Source: Taxawa tesnikishii (nom. ined.)
Lineage: Eukaryota > Ascomycota > Dothideomycetes > Dothideales
Assembly (NCBI GenBank): GCA_030247885.1
Contig: JAPDRO010000020.1
Span: forward strand, 434,001 to 498,000
Direction of reading: 5' to 3'
DNA: 64,000 nt
This document shows positions 1-11,439 of the stretch, in pieces. Below the pieces are notes generated by a model. That model made no database searches and was not told the origin of the DNA. It saw nothing but the letters and a program-made list of their open reading frames with translations. The position numbers and the translations under genes are program-made. Positions within the stretch are counted from its first letter, which is position 1; every line of letters starts with the position of its first letter.

Positions 1-596
1 CACAACGCCAGGTGGAGGAGCCATGCCAGGTGCACCGCCTGCGCTATGTCAGTCCTAGGTCTGAGAAGACGTGGAGGTGAAATGTACTTATTCCAGGTGG
101 AGGGCCCATGTGCGGTATACTGCCATAACCAGGCGCGCCGCGTCCTCCTGGAGCTCCGAACCCAGCAGAGCTAGATGGTGCTGTTCTTAGATCAGTACAC
201 CCATCGTGTGTATGTGCGCTTCTCTCCGAGGGTAGTTTTCTTACGAGGGTAGTTGTATGCCATAGTGCCGATCTATAGAAAGGCTTGCTGCGCGTGAGCC
301 ACGAAACCTCTGATCGCAGAGTTATTCCAAGCTCATATAGAGCAATGTCGAATGACTCCAGAAGCGTCCAGTAGTAGCAGGCAGCGTTGGCAGATAGCAG
401 TGTGTCGCGAGTGAAAGCTGCAGATATCCAAGAGTAACTCCCGGCTGCATGAGAAACGCGAACGCGGAATCGGTATGTTTAGCCGAGGGTTGTAGCCGAG
501 CGCAGCCGAGCTCGAAAAGTCGGGTTGGCTTCACTTCCATCTGTCGTCCCCGTTCACTGGCGGAGTGATGGTGTGATCATTCCCGGTACTGTTACA
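1..596. other. Intergenic / 5' flank of MRP21
   Basis: No protein or RNA gene can be supported here. The short minus-strand reading frame at 322-540 has no recognisable content and overlaps the presumed promoter and leader of the downstream ribosomal protein gene. Confidence 0.6.
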
Positions 597-1397
597 ATGG
601 ATATCTGGCGCGCGGGCGAGGCGCTGCTACGGCGGCAGCCCCAAATATTCAACTCCCTCGTATTACGGCAGCCTTCCCGCATCAGCATTGCATCAATAGC
701 CCCGAACCGGACACTGCGGACACCCTCCAGATGCCTCTCTACAACCCGCCGTCTCTTCCGGGACGATGCCTCGAAACCGAATCCTAACGGGGAGCTCGCA
801 TCCAGCAGCGAGTCTTCAGATGCCAAAAAGGGTTCCATCAATGACATCCTGAACGAATCCCTCAACTTCACTGGCGGCACGCCGACATCCCGCAATCAAC
901 GCACCTCCCGTTATGCCACTCCCTCCGCCCAAGCCAAACACCGAATCCCTTCCGACGGCACCTCAGCCGGTGACATGTACGACTTCACAAAAACCTTCAA
1001 TCCTCCCCGCTCCTCTCAACAGACCCAGCGACAGAAGAACACCACAGACCTCTCTTCCATTGCCAGCTTCCTCAACGATTTCGGTACCAGCAACAGAAAC
1101 TCAGGTCCACCTGGGGCGCCTCGGGAGCAGCTCTCCACAGTCAAGCTAGGGCCATCAACAGGCCGTACGGTCAAGGTGGATGCAAGCAAGGGCATGGACA
1201 TCGGCCGCGCCTTCCGAACGCTAGATGCCGCATGTGCGAGGAATAAGGTCAGGTCGGACTTCCAGAGACAGAGGTTCCATGAGCGGCCTGGGTTGAAGAG
1301 GAAGAGGCTGAAGAGTGAGAGGTGGAGGAGGAGGTTCAAGGAGGGCTTTAGGGGTATGGTCAAGATGGTCAACCAGATGAAGAAGAAGGGGTGGTGA
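597..1397 (+). CDS. MRP21: Mitochondrial small-subunit ribosomal protein bS21m
   Basis: A 266-residue intronless gene. Residues 1 to about 55 are rich in Arg and Ser with almost no acidic residues, as expected of a mitochondrial targeting presequence. The middle is low-complexity Ser/Thr/Pro. The last 65 or so residues are the bS21 domain: a helical stretch (FRTLDAACARNKVRSDF), then a very basic tail with repeated Lys/Arg pairs and a Met/Lys-rich end. bS21m sits on the mitoribosomal small subunit near the 3' end of the small rRNA. I chose the ATG at 597 because it starts the presequence; an in-frame ATG at 525 would add 24 residues without that character. The fungal protein is much longer than bacterial S21, which is normal for the family. 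Confidence 0.85.
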   Translation: MDIWRAGEALLRRQPQIFNSLVLRQPSRISIASIAPNRTLRTPSRCLSTTRRLFRDDASKPNPNGELASSSESSDAKKGSINDILNESLNFTGGTPTSRNQRTSRYATPSAQAKHRIPSDGTSAGDMYDFTKTFNPPRSSQQTQRQKNTTDLSSIASFLNDFGTSNRNSGPPGAPREQLSTVKLGPSTGRTVKVDASKGMDIGRAFRTLDAACARNKVRSDFQRQRFHERPGLKRKRLKSERWRRRFKEGFRGMVKMVNQMKKKGW

Positions 1398-2847
1398 GGG
1401 GTTGGTGGTCGAGGATGGGATGAGAGAGATGCATCCGGACTGGCATGCGTTGTGGCTGACGAACAGCGAGGTTTGTTGGGGAGGATTGCGAACATAAAAA
1501 CCGATGTAAGATACAAGAGGATGCAGGTTACACATGTTTTATCAGAACTACCTTTTATCTCTGCACCTCTGTCATTTTACTAAACCAGCGTCACTCATAA
1601 TGACATGGTGGAGACGGGGTCTTCGTCTGAGGCTGGAGAGGGACACGCGGGGTCTCCATTTGGTGAGTTTACTTTGACGTTGGTGTTGCCCACATGCTAG
1701 ACTACTGATGTTCAGCGGAGAGCTTATGACAGAAGAGCAACAAACGGAGAAAGTAGGAGATGGAGAAGGCCATGATCACATCGAAGAGCCTCATTGTTTC
1801 AACATACATGAAATATCTTGCGCATTCATCACGCTCTTTTGTACACTATCATCCTACTACATCTACGTTTGCTGCGTTATGACATATCGTGGTCGGAAGG
1901 CGAAATCTTGTAGCAGTGGGCGAGATCTTCAAGATGCATCGAACACCAACTATTGACCTTCCCTCAGTATAGAGCGCCTAGCTGTGGTTACTGTGCTCGC
2001 CGTGAGTCTTACAGGAGGCACTACTACCGGCCCAATCATGTCCCTTAGCAAACCGTTTCATCCCTCTGCACTCTTCCGCCTGGACAACTCACAGGTCTGT
2101 TCTAACCTGCTCTTGTAAACCGCACGTGGAAAATGTAGTGCATATTCGATCACGGCGGACACTTCTCATCAAACTATCTTCCACCACATCTGCCAGACTG
2201 CTCTCGACAGAGATACGTACGGCCTCCTCCTACTTTCTTTGTCGACTTCCTTTCGATGATCCTCTCGCGAATAGCGCCATAGGGACGGGCGACAACCACT
2301 GAGAGCATTCATAGCGGTTCCAATCCAACGATGTCAGTTCAGCGCTGGTCTCTGAAGGGGCTTGACCGTTGTGAGGCGTGCCGCTTCCAAAACGACTGCA
2401 TATCAGTTAGGTGGTCTCTCGTCCAACATTTCGGAGGTAGATTCAGATGCAGACGGAAGCAGGTCTGTCGCCTTCGCCAGGTATTCTGGCAGCGAATCTG
2501 TACCACGATCGTCACCCCCTTGCATTCCTCCTGTCATCTCTGAGCGCATCTGGTCGTCCTCAACACTGTCGAGAATTGGTTGCTGAAGCTGGCGTTGCTT
2601 GCTATCACAATCAAAACGGTCGTTGACGAGACATGTAATATCCTCCAAGTAAAGCGCAATGTCATGACGCGCGTGGCTCGCGTTCACTCCACGCGTGCCG
2701 GATCTCGGCTCACCTTTCCGAGATCTCAAATCTGGCCGAGTGACGTCGCTAGCGCAGGAACACATCGATCGCAACTTGCCTTCTCCTTGAAATCTCAACA
2801 AGATAACTCCTCCGAACATGCGCTCTATACAACTGTAACACACTATC
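1398..2847. other. Intergenic region between MRP21 and RAD4
   Basis: About 1.45 kb without a supportable gene. The reading frames here (for example 1708-1956 and 2331-2586) are short and carry no recognisable domain. The last few hundred bases should hold the RAD4 promoter. Confidence 0.5.
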
Positions 2848-5800
2848 ATGCCGCCCTTCGTGCCCCGGAAGCGAGATGCTTCCCTCGGCCCAGCAACACC
2901 GCCAGCCAAGCGTCCAGCAACGGCGAAAAGGGCTGCGAAAGGCGCCAAGCCGACACTGTTCGACACGCTCGACGCGCCAAAGCCTTCTACTACCACGCCT
3001 GAGGAGGCAAAGGCTTTTCTGAACAGTCTAGAAGGAAACGATGACTCCTCGCTCAGCGAAGCGGACAGCGACGACTTTGAAGACGTGCCGCCGGCCAAAA
3101 AGCGCAAGACGAATATCGATGCTTCTGCACATACTCAGGATGGAGAGGGGCATAGTACCGATGAAGAGATGGATTGGGAGGACGCTATCGACACGACACA
3201 GGCTGCCCCTGGGATTGCAGATCACGAGATTGAAGACCTGAGTATTGCGCTGCAGGACGATGGTTCCGGCGCCGTCATGGCATTTCAGGAAAAGAAGGAG
3301 AGGGAGAAGAAAGGTCCGACCAAGAGGGAGAGGATGGTTAGAGTAATGTCGCATTGTCTGCATGTGCAGGCGCTGATGTGGCATAATGCGGTGCGCAACT
3401 CTTGGTTGAATGACAAGGAGTTGCAGAAGATACTGGTGGATGGTTTGAGCGAAGGTGTGAAGAAGGAGGTGCGGAGATGGAAGGAGGATATGGGGATGAA
3501 GGTGGAAGAGCCGGAGGACGGGAAAGGCGGAAAGGCGAGGAAGAGTGCGAAGGGCAAGAAGGCTGCGAAAGGGAAAGGCAAAGAGAAAGACAAGCGTGAT
3601 GGAAGAGATTGGGGCATTGATGCGGACCGGCTCGAAGAAGGCGCAGTAAACATGAGTCGAGGCGATCCCCTCTTGCGCTTACTCAAGATCTTGACCGCAT
3701 ACTGGAGGAAACGATTTATAATTACCGCGCCAGGTCTCAGGAAGCAAGGGTATATGCCGTTACGCCGGCTGGCAGACAGCATAAAAGCTTGGGAGAAAGA
3801 CAAGCACAATCATGATCACGGCGAGCGCATAGAGAACGTGGAGGCTCTTCGTAAGCAAGCGAGCAAGATGGAAGGATCGCGGGACCTCGGCGCACAGTTG
3901 TTTACGGCGCTCATGAGAGGTTTGGGGATAGAGGCTCGCATGGTAGCGACTCTACAACCCGTTGGCTTCGGTTGGAGCAAAGCAGAAGAGGCAGCTCCGA
4001 GGAAGAACAAGAATCCCTCAGTTAAAGAGGTTGACGCTGAAGTAGTCGCAGTCTCTGAGGGTGAAAGAGAGGTTGCAGAATCTGCATCGAAGCTCAAAAA
4101 GAAGACAGCTCCCACGAAGACTTCCAAGGCGGAAAAGCCCACTCGCAGGTCGAGCAGAGGCGCAACGAATGATCCGATCAACCTTGATGATGACGACGAC
4201 GAGAGCGCTCTCAGTAGCGTACCCTCCGACGATGAGTCCGTCATAGAAATCACTCCCTCAAACACAGCAAAAAACGGTAAGAAGTACGACCGTGATCTAG
4301 CGTTCCCTCATTACTGGGCCGAAGTCCTCTCTCCCGTGTCCAATACATACATACCCGTCGATCCCATCAAACTCTCTACAGTCGCCAGCACTCAGGATCT
4401 CCTCTCAACCTTCGAACCCCGCGGCAAACTTGCGGACCAGGCGAAGCAAGTGATCTGCTACACGATCGCACACTCGCACGATGGCACAGCCAAAGATGTC
4501 ACAGTGCGGTATCTCAAGCGACACCAACTCCCCGGACGGACCAAAGGCTACCGTCTTCCCATTGAGAGAATTCCCATCCACAACAAGCGCGGCAAAGTGG
4601 TCAAACACGAAGACTACGACTGGTTCAAGACGGTCATGTCGGGCTACGAACGACCGTTCAAGAAACGTACCGCAGCCGATGACTTGGAAGAGTCGACCGA
4701 TCTCAAGCCCTTCAAGCCCGCGAACGAGAAACCGAGGCCGGAGAGCGAGAGCTTGCAGTGGTACAAACAGAGCGCGGAATACGTGCTCGAGCGGCACCTC
4801 CGGCGCGAAGAAGCCATCCTGCCGACCGCCAAGCCGGTCAAGACGTTCACGACCGGCAAGGGGGACAAAGCCAAAGCGGAACCCGTTTTCTACCGCAAGG
4901 ACGTCGTGGAGTGCAAGTCCGCGGAGACGTGGCGGAAAGAAGGGCGGGACATACGCGTTGGTGCGCAGCCGCTGAAAATGGTTCCCGTGCGAGCGGTGAC
5001 GCTGAACCGGAAGCGCGAGATGGAAGAGGCGGAGCGCGACACGGGAGAGAAACTCAAGCAGGGACTGTATAGCCGTGAGCAGACGGATTGGATCATCCCG
5101 CCCCCGATCGTCGACGGTGTGATCCCGAAGAATGGGTACGGGAATATGGATCTCTTCGTCCCGACCATGTGTCCTGCGGGCGCGGTGCATATCCCGCTCA
5201 GGGGCACGAAGGCGATTTGCAGGAAGCTGGAGATTGATTTCGCAGAGGCGGTCACGGGGTTCGAATTTGGGAAACAGAGGGCCGTGCCCGTGATTATGGG
5301 AGTGGTGGTCGCGGAGGAGAACGAGGAGGCGGTTATGGAAGCGTGGAGGGAGATTGAGGAGGAGAGGAGGAGGAAGGAGGATGTTAAGAGGCAGGCGGGT
5401 GCGATTAGTATGTGGAGGAAGTTTGTTATGGGGTTGAGGATTGTGGAGAGGATGAGGACGGAGTATGCTAAGGGGAGGGTAAGGGTGAGGAGATTAACCC
5501 ATTTGTCAATCGCAAGAGGGACGTGAAGGTGGACGAAATGGACGTTGATGGTGTTGAGCGTGAGGATCTTAGGGAACAGGATGAAGTCATGGAGGGTGGT
5601 GGCTTTTTCCTTCCCGGTCATGAGGAAGAGGAGGTTCCAAACCGACGTCAAGACGACGAAGTCTCTGAACGGGGTGGAGGCTTCTTGCTCGAAGAAGACG
5701 CGGAGGACAAGCCTGCCAGCAAGATCCACGACGCGGCAGCACAATCCGCACCCATAACGCCAATGTCACTTCAATCGCTGCACCGCAAGGCAGCCAAGAC

Positions 5801-6383
5801 CGACGATGCCAGTGACCCAGAAGACAGTGCAGTCTCAGAGCCAGAACCCGATGTTCAACCCAGCAGACCACAGCAGCGCGCTACTCGCAAGAAGAGCCTC
5901 GCTGCACCACAACCTCGTCAAACGAACAAAGCCGCCGCCTCTAAACCCGCACGGCCCAAGCAACCAGCGCGACGGCGCAGCAAAAAGCAAGCCGCGCCCT
6001 CCAGTGAGGAAGAAACAGCCTCGGATCCGTCCTCCGAGTCATCGGAGCTCTCGGATTTGTCCTCTGCTGCCGAAGGAGAAGACGAGGCCCCGCAAGTTCG
6101 TTCTTCGCCGCAGATCGTCGTCACGCCGCGCGTGCGAAAGGACTGGCTCGGAGTGGCTACGGAGACTCGGAAAAGGAGGAAAGTCACGCCGGTGCGGAGT
6201 CCGTATTTTACGCATACCGAAGAAGAAGAGGATGGAGAGGAGGACGTGGAGAGTGAGAGTGAGGAGGAGGTTGTCAAGCCTAGGGGTACTACTGCTAGGA
6301 CTAGGGGAGGAAGTAGGACAGGTATGGGACTGAGTTGGTTCCTGCTAGGGTATTCGTGGGGATGTGCGGTTTGGAGAACATAG
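2848..6383 (+). CDS. RAD4: RAD4/XPC DNA damage recognition protein (frameshifted in this sequence)
   Basis: Rad4/XPC recognises helix-distorting lesions and starts global-genome nucleotide excision repair in the nucleus, with Rad23. The first 880 or so residues (from 2848) hold a basic N-terminus, an acidic Ser-rich linker, a transglutaminase-like domain ending near HYWAEV (residue ~487), and beta-hairpin domains: BHD1 around YVLERHLRREE (~645), BHD2 around residues 681-720, and BHD3 around NGYGNMDLF (~760). The frame then stops at 5526. The typical fungal C-terminus (EEINPFVNRKRD, followed by two GGGF acidic motifs and a Ser/Glu-rich tail to 6383) lies in the next frame, overlapping the end of the first. 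The switch must occur at about 5471-5486, inside a G-rich run; one missing base explains it. No intron fits. The start MPPFVPRKR is the usual fungal one. Confidence 0.9.
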
Positions 6384-6672
6384 ATACCCCGTTCAGTGTT
6401 ACCACTGCAAACGTTCACAGGAAAAACGACACATCCATTTAAATGCCCTCTCCCCGTTCCAGCGAGAGCTTCTCCGTACTCTCTACTGCTTGCCGTAGGT
6501 TATCCATTCATCCTGATGTATCAATCCACTAGGGCGGAAACAAGCCTACGATATAGATCGTCAAGTGTTCGATTCAGGTTCGGTAAGAACGAGTAACATC
6601 GGTTTTTGGATTCTTATATTTTCTACATATAGTCAAACATCATCTTTGTGTTACAACAAATCTCGTGTACGT
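6384..6672. other. Convergent intergenic spacer, RAD4 / copper ATPase
   Basis: Short AT-richer spacer between two convergent genes; presumably both 3' UTRs. Nothing else is visible. Confidence 0.5.
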
Positions 6673-9600
6673 CTAGCGCGCACTGCCGCTACTCTCAAGC
6701 CGGAACCCTACCCCTGGAATGCTTGTACGTAGCAGGAGACTGCTCGTCACCACACTAACGCTGCTCAACGCCATGGCCAAACTGGCCCATGCCGGATCCA
6801 GCCTGACATGAGAGCCATTACTTTTGATAGGGTACAGGACGCCAGCAGCGACCGGCAGCGCAATGAGGTTGTAAACGAGCGCCCAACCAAAGTTGAACCA
6901 AACACGGCGGAAGACCAAACGCGAAAGATCGATTAAGGTAAGCAGTGTATCCAGATGCGAGGACAGGAGGACGAAGTGAGCGGATGAAAGCGCGACGTCC
7001 GAGCCAGAGCCAATGGCGATGCCGACGTCCGCGGTAGCGAGTGCTGGTGCGTCGTTGATGCCATCACCGACCATTGCAACCGTGGCCCTGCTTCTGGAGC
7101 TGAGCCACGACATTACGCCTTTGCGCGCCGAAAGGGAGCGCTGCAGATACTTGATCTTTTCCGCCTTCTCGGAGGGCAAGACGCCGGCGATGATGTTTTC
7201 AGCATGAATGCCGAGCGAGCGTCCGACGGCGTTCGCGGTAGTCTGGTTGTCGCCTGAAAGCATCCAAACCGCGACACCACGGGATTGGAGAGCTTGGATG
7301 ACTGCGGGGGCTTCGGGTCTGATGCGGTCGGAAATCCCGAATGCGGCGGCGAGGCGGTAATCGGTGCCCTCGGGGCTGGCTTCAGTCGTCGATTTGGTTG
7401 CTAGAAGAGCAATTGAGAGACCTTGTTGCTTCCAGTTCTGTATGGTTGCCTGGCTCACATTGACGCCGTAATCTGCCATGAGGGCTTCGTTCCCGATAAT
7501 CACGTTGTGTGCGGTCGACTCAAACTGACACATTGCTGCGACGCCCTTACCAGGAAGCTCTTCAACATCCTCGATGCATATCTGCTGATCCTGACTGGAG
7601 CAGTACTTAACGATAGCCCTGGCGAGAGGATGGGAGCTATGCTCTTCCAAGGCTTTAGCCAGCGCCAGGGCAGTGTTGGTCTTCATACAGTCATAGTCTT
7701 GATACTGTGTGACAGAGGGGTCGCCGCCTTCCGTAAGGGTGCCTGTTTTATCAAAGACCACGCAGTCCAGGGTACTGGCTTCTTGAAATGCCTCACCGCC
7801 GCCCTTGACTAGAATGCCATTCCGAGCGGCCAGACCACCACCGACGAAAAGCGCTGTGGGTGCCGCAAGGCCAATGCCGCAGGGGCAAGCAATAACGAAG
7901 ACGGCGATAGAGAACTGCAAAGACCAAAACACCCAACCGCCGGTGCTGGTGTCCAACCATTCCCTCGGCAGAGCGCCCGAGACCCCGAGTGCGAGCCAGA
8001 TCAACCAAGTTGAGATCCCTACGAGAACCACAAACGGGACGAAATGGCTTGTGATGATATCAGCCACTCGCTCGACAGGAGCACGACGAGCCTGGCCTTC
8101 GCGCACGACCTTGATGATTTGGTCCAGAAGCGATGTGCCGCTGACAGTGCTTAGCCTGACTGATATGGAGTTGCCATTGTTGGTAGTTCCACTGAAGACG
8201 CTATCTCCGACCGCCTTGCTAACGAGACGTGCCTCACCGGTTAAACTGGATTCGTCGAACCGCGTCTCTCCGTGTTGAACGACACCATCGTAAGGCGGCG
8301 AGCTGCCGTGCGGTACACGGACAAGGTCGCCAACCTCGAGCAGATCGACACTAATCCTTTCCTGTACGGCATCGGTATGTTCGGATGGTTCACCGTCCTC
8401 GTCTTGAAGGCTTGCGAAACTAGAATGCAGCAGAATAGCTTCGCTGGGCCTGAGCGCACCCAGTGAGGCGACGGCGTCTCCAGCTTTAGCTTTGCTTTTC
8501 GCCTCCAGGAATCTGCCGATGAGGAGGAACATTGTAAGAAATACGACAGAATCGAAGTAAGAGCTAGTCCCTTCACTCGCGGATGGTTGAGTGGCATTGA
8601 CAGCAAGCACTGCAATGGAAGCAAAGTAGGCGATTGACGTGCCCAGGGAAATCAACATATTCATGCTCCCGAAGCGGTAGAATCGGTGTAGCAACGGGAC
8701 TGGGCTCCCTGGTCTCCACAACGCATACAGGTTCTCTAAAGTCCGCAGGTGGAAGATGTCCGCGGCGAAGAAGTAAACCACAGTGGCCATGAAGAACAGA
8801 GCCCAATCAGCTCGAGTGACGCTTCCCGCCCAAATTGATCCCATCAGGTAGCGTCGACCGGTGTTGTCGTGGTGGACCAAATCCATGAAGACGATGCCTA
8901 TGATGAAAGTGGGAATGGCCACGGTGACGGACAAGCCCAGGCGAAGAAGTATGCGCCGTTCTTCTTTTCATGCATCTCCTTGGAACGTTCCTCCACAGTT
9001 GGTGGGTGATATACCGAGGCTTTGAGTGCAGCGTCGCGCTCTGTGATGCTGCTGACAATATGTCGTATGGTGAAATACGGAAGCTCTGGACGGTAGGTGA
9101 TCTTGACGACAGGATCAGAGGGTGTAAGGGGCTTCTCGATGACCAGGCGGTCTCCGAAGGCCTGAGCCAGCCCACCCATAATACGTTGTGGGCAGTCCGG
9201 ACAGTAAGTTCCGTGGACGCGTAGCGAGACTTTTCTCTCAACGGGTTGTGCTGACTGCTGCTCCTGCCTCGTGACCTCTTCCAAGTTGGCATCGTAGCCA
9301 GCGTCTTCGATGGATTCCTTCAATGTATCAAGGTTGTGTTTGCCTTCGAAAAGGACGGTCGCGCTATTTGATAGAAGATTGACATCAGCTTTTCGGACCC
9401 AGCTCTGCTGCTGTAACGCGTTCTGAATGTTGCCCACGCAAGCGGAGCAGGTCATGCCGTCTATGGAATAAATCGCCTTCCATAGGTCCGCCGACTCATT
9501 GCTCGATAGATCGTGGTCCGCATGCGTGTTTTTCTTGAGTAAGTCACCAGCAGACCGTTTGTTGGAAGGTTCCTCCGTCTTCGAAGTTAGGTCCTCGAGC

Positions 9601-10610
9601 TCTTCAACCGATGCGTCGTATCCAACATCTTCGATTGACTCAACAATAGCGTCCACCCTGTCTCGCCCTACGAAGAGAACTGTGGCACTATTGCTCAGGA
9701 GCGCAACATTGACGGACCGCACCCAAGGATGTTGTTGAACCGCTCTTTGAACATTTCCGACACAGGCGCTGCAAGTCATGCCTTCAATCGCGAGAGTGGC
9801 TCGCAGAACTTCCGGCTCTGTCTTGTTGTTCTCAACTACAACGGTGTTACTGGCTGTCTCGTCCTCCGAGCTTGGCGGATCCTGTCTGTCGATGTATGGT
9901 TCTGCTGCACAACCAGAGAGACGGGCTTCTTTCTGGCCGCTATAACCCTCCTCTAAGACACGAGAGTCCTCTGCATCATTCTGGTTGCGCCTTAACAGCC
10001 CCTTCACGGATTTCAGAGCTTGAGCGAAGGGTTGTTGACGGGAGTTCCCTGCCGGGGAAGTACCTGTGCCATACCGGGAGATTCTGGCCTGCTTGAACGA
10101 GTTGGCATGGTCGGGGTCGTACGAGGAGTTTCGGAGCCACTGGTCTCTGCTGTCAACGGGTAACTTCTCGGAAGCAATCTCCTTGCGACATTGTTCGCAT
10201 TGTTCGACGTGTCTCTTTCTCTTCCGGTTGTCGTCGGCGTTGACAGCTGCGTTCCAAGACTGGCTCCAACGCTGAACAGCTTGTTCCAAGCCCCATCCCC
10301 AACCGTGTGAGGGAGAAGGAGTGACCGGATCGACAGTGTCGTGGAGGGATGCTCGGTCTCGGAAGACGCTATGAACTTCGAATCCAGCCGCTTCCAGAGC
10401 TTTCGACATGGCTTCTACGGAAAGTGCAGGAGAGTGTCGGATAGTGACCGAATGAGACACTATGGAGTGAGTGATGCCCACAGGGGCAGGCTGCAGAGGT
10501 GCCAGAGAAGACTCGATGGTGGTGATACATGATGGGCAGTGGAGATTCAGGATATAAAAGGTGGTAGCGGTTGTTTGCGACGCGTTCGATGGAGGTACAG
10601 TAACAGACAT
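6673..10610 (-). CDS. CCC2: Copper-transporting P1B-type ATPase with four metal-binding domains (frameshifted)
   Basis: A heavy-metal P-type ATPase that in fungi loads copper into secretory enzymes at the Golgi. The N-terminal part (from 10610) carries four HMA-type domains marked by CPSC (residue ~25), GMTCSACV (~278), GMTCSACV (~388) and a diverged YCPDC (~472). The C-terminal part has the membrane helices, the TGEA actuator motif, the CPCG ion-binding motif in a transmembrane helix, the DKTGT phosphorylation site (near 7750), an HP motif and GDGINDAP. The two halves lie in different frames and meet at the TTTT run at 8965-8968: restoring one base makes the junction read through to LRLGLSVTVAIP. 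No intron signals are present. CCC2 orthology is inferred; the copper ATPase family is certain. No second exon is needed at the N-terminus. Confidence 0.9.
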
Positions 10611-11235
10611 GGTGACAGATAGTCAACTCAACGAAAGAACACAGAGAGACAGGGGATGGCCATTAATAAAAGGACCGCAGACTTGCCACTGAAAGATTCA
10701 AGCTCCTACTATCGCGTACGACCGTGTACCTATGATATTACAAAAAGGCACAAATGTCGCAGTCCCACCGCACAAATCTCTCATTGTGTCATCCCCGGTC
10801 GTGGTTGCGGCAAGTGGCGACAAACAAAGCACTAAAGAGAACCGTCTCGGCACTGTCGCCGAGCTAATCAACGCTCACTTGCTTCACATCTTATCTTGTA
10901 AATTAGAGGTTTAGTGTCTGATACTATGCTGGCACTGTGGTTCTAAAGTACAAACGATATTGTGGTAAAGTCCATGACTAGGACCACAGGGCCAATAGCC
11001 GTTCTCGCGTTGCTGGTAGAGCCTCCCTCACACACCATTTTAGGCGGATGAGTCATGCTTGTAGCATTCGTTTTTGGTTCGAAATCTGACAAAGATTGCG
11101 GTTCTCATGAGCAACAATCCAGGGACTACAATACTGTCGAAGACCGTCAGTTTGCCGTCCGCTGCAGGCGGATTTGGCGTATTGCTTGCGATTTTTGTAT
11201 GAATTATTTTTCTCAAAATTTAAGAGCAAGTCTAC
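10611..11235. other. Intergenic, upstream of tRNA-Pro
   Basis: Holds the copper ATPase promoter on one side and the 5' flank of the tRNA-Pro gene on the other. An AT-rich block at about 11200-11223, just upstream of the tRNA 5' end, is described separately. No protein gene seen. Confidence 0.5.
11200..11223 (+). promoter_or_regulatory. AT-rich TATA-like block upstream of tRNA-Pro
   Basis: A run of A and T bases lying 13-36 bases upstream of the first tRNA base. It could serve as an upstream TFIIIB (TATA-like) site. It matters because the internal A box of this gene is displaced from the 5' end by an intron, so the usual internal promoter spacing does not hold. Confidence 0.3.
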
Positions 11236-11244
11236 GGTTCTGTG

Positions 11245-11296
11245 GTGCGTACATTTGTCCCCACAGCTACATAATGAATCATACTAACTGCACCAG
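11245..11296 (+). other. Spliceosomal-type intron 1 inside tRNA-Pro (52 nt)
   Basis: Starts GTGCGT, the same donor as the third intron of the glucose-6-phosphate isomerase gene in this window. It contains a perfect TACTAAC branch site at 11282-11288 and ends CACCAG. Its removal joins tRNA positions 9 and 10. The length equals the commonest mRNA intron size here (50-54 nt). Confidence 0.8.
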
Positions 11297-11323
11297 GTCT
11301 AGTGGTATGATTCTCGCTTAGGG

Positions 11324-11350
11324 CCCACCCTGAGTTTACAACTCCATGAA
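11324..11350 (+). other. Canonical tRNA intron at position 37/38 (27 nt)
   Basis: Lies at the standard place for eukaryotic nuclear tRNA introns, one base 3' of the anticodon. It contains an ACCCT stretch able to pair with the anticodon AGGG, as usual for pre-tRNA introns cut by the SEN endonuclease. Confidence 0.8.
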
Positions 11351-11359
11351 TGCGAGAGG

Positions 11360-11412
11360 GTGAGTTCCGAACTGAACATCCATCTACATTCTCAAACTGA
11401 CAGTGCGAATAG
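11360..11412 (+). other. Spliceosomal-type intron 2 inside tRNA-Pro (53 nt)
   Basis: Starts GTGAGT, contains AAACTGAC (branch site CTGAC at 11397-11401) and ends AATAG. Its removal joins the variable loop as AGGTC between the anticodon and T stems, the normal form for this tRNA. Confidence 0.8.
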
Positions 11413-11439
11413 TCCCGGATTCGATCTCCGGCAGAACCC

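Larger units (their letters stand above)
11236..11439 (+). tRNA. tRNA-Pro(AGG) interrupted by three introns
   Basis: The mature tRNA is 72 nt, in four pieces: 11236-11244, 11297-11323, 11351-11359 and 11413-11439. The acceptor strands GGTTCTG and CAGAACC pair over all 7 bases, although they are 189 bases apart. The D arm reads GTCTAGTGGTATGATT, as in fungal tRNA-Pro. The anticodon stem CTCGC/GCGAG closes loop TTAGGGT with anticodon AGG. The T arm is CCGGA, loop TTCGATC, TCCGG. The discriminator C is followed directly by seven T. Between the pieces lie a 52-nt insert after position 9, a 27-nt insert at the canonical 37/38 site, and a 53-nt insert after position 46. The outer two begin GT, end AG and contain branch-site sequences. 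Every stem is perfect, so decay is unlikely. Confidence 0.88.

Noticed and set aside
4405-5190. 261-codon minus-strand frame over RAD4
   Set aside because: Mirrors the conserved BHD region on the opposite strand; no independent features.
5479-5492. GTAAGG..GAG as a tiny intron in RAD4
   Set aside because: About 11-14 bases is far below any workable spliceosomal intron; a lost base is a simpler explanation.
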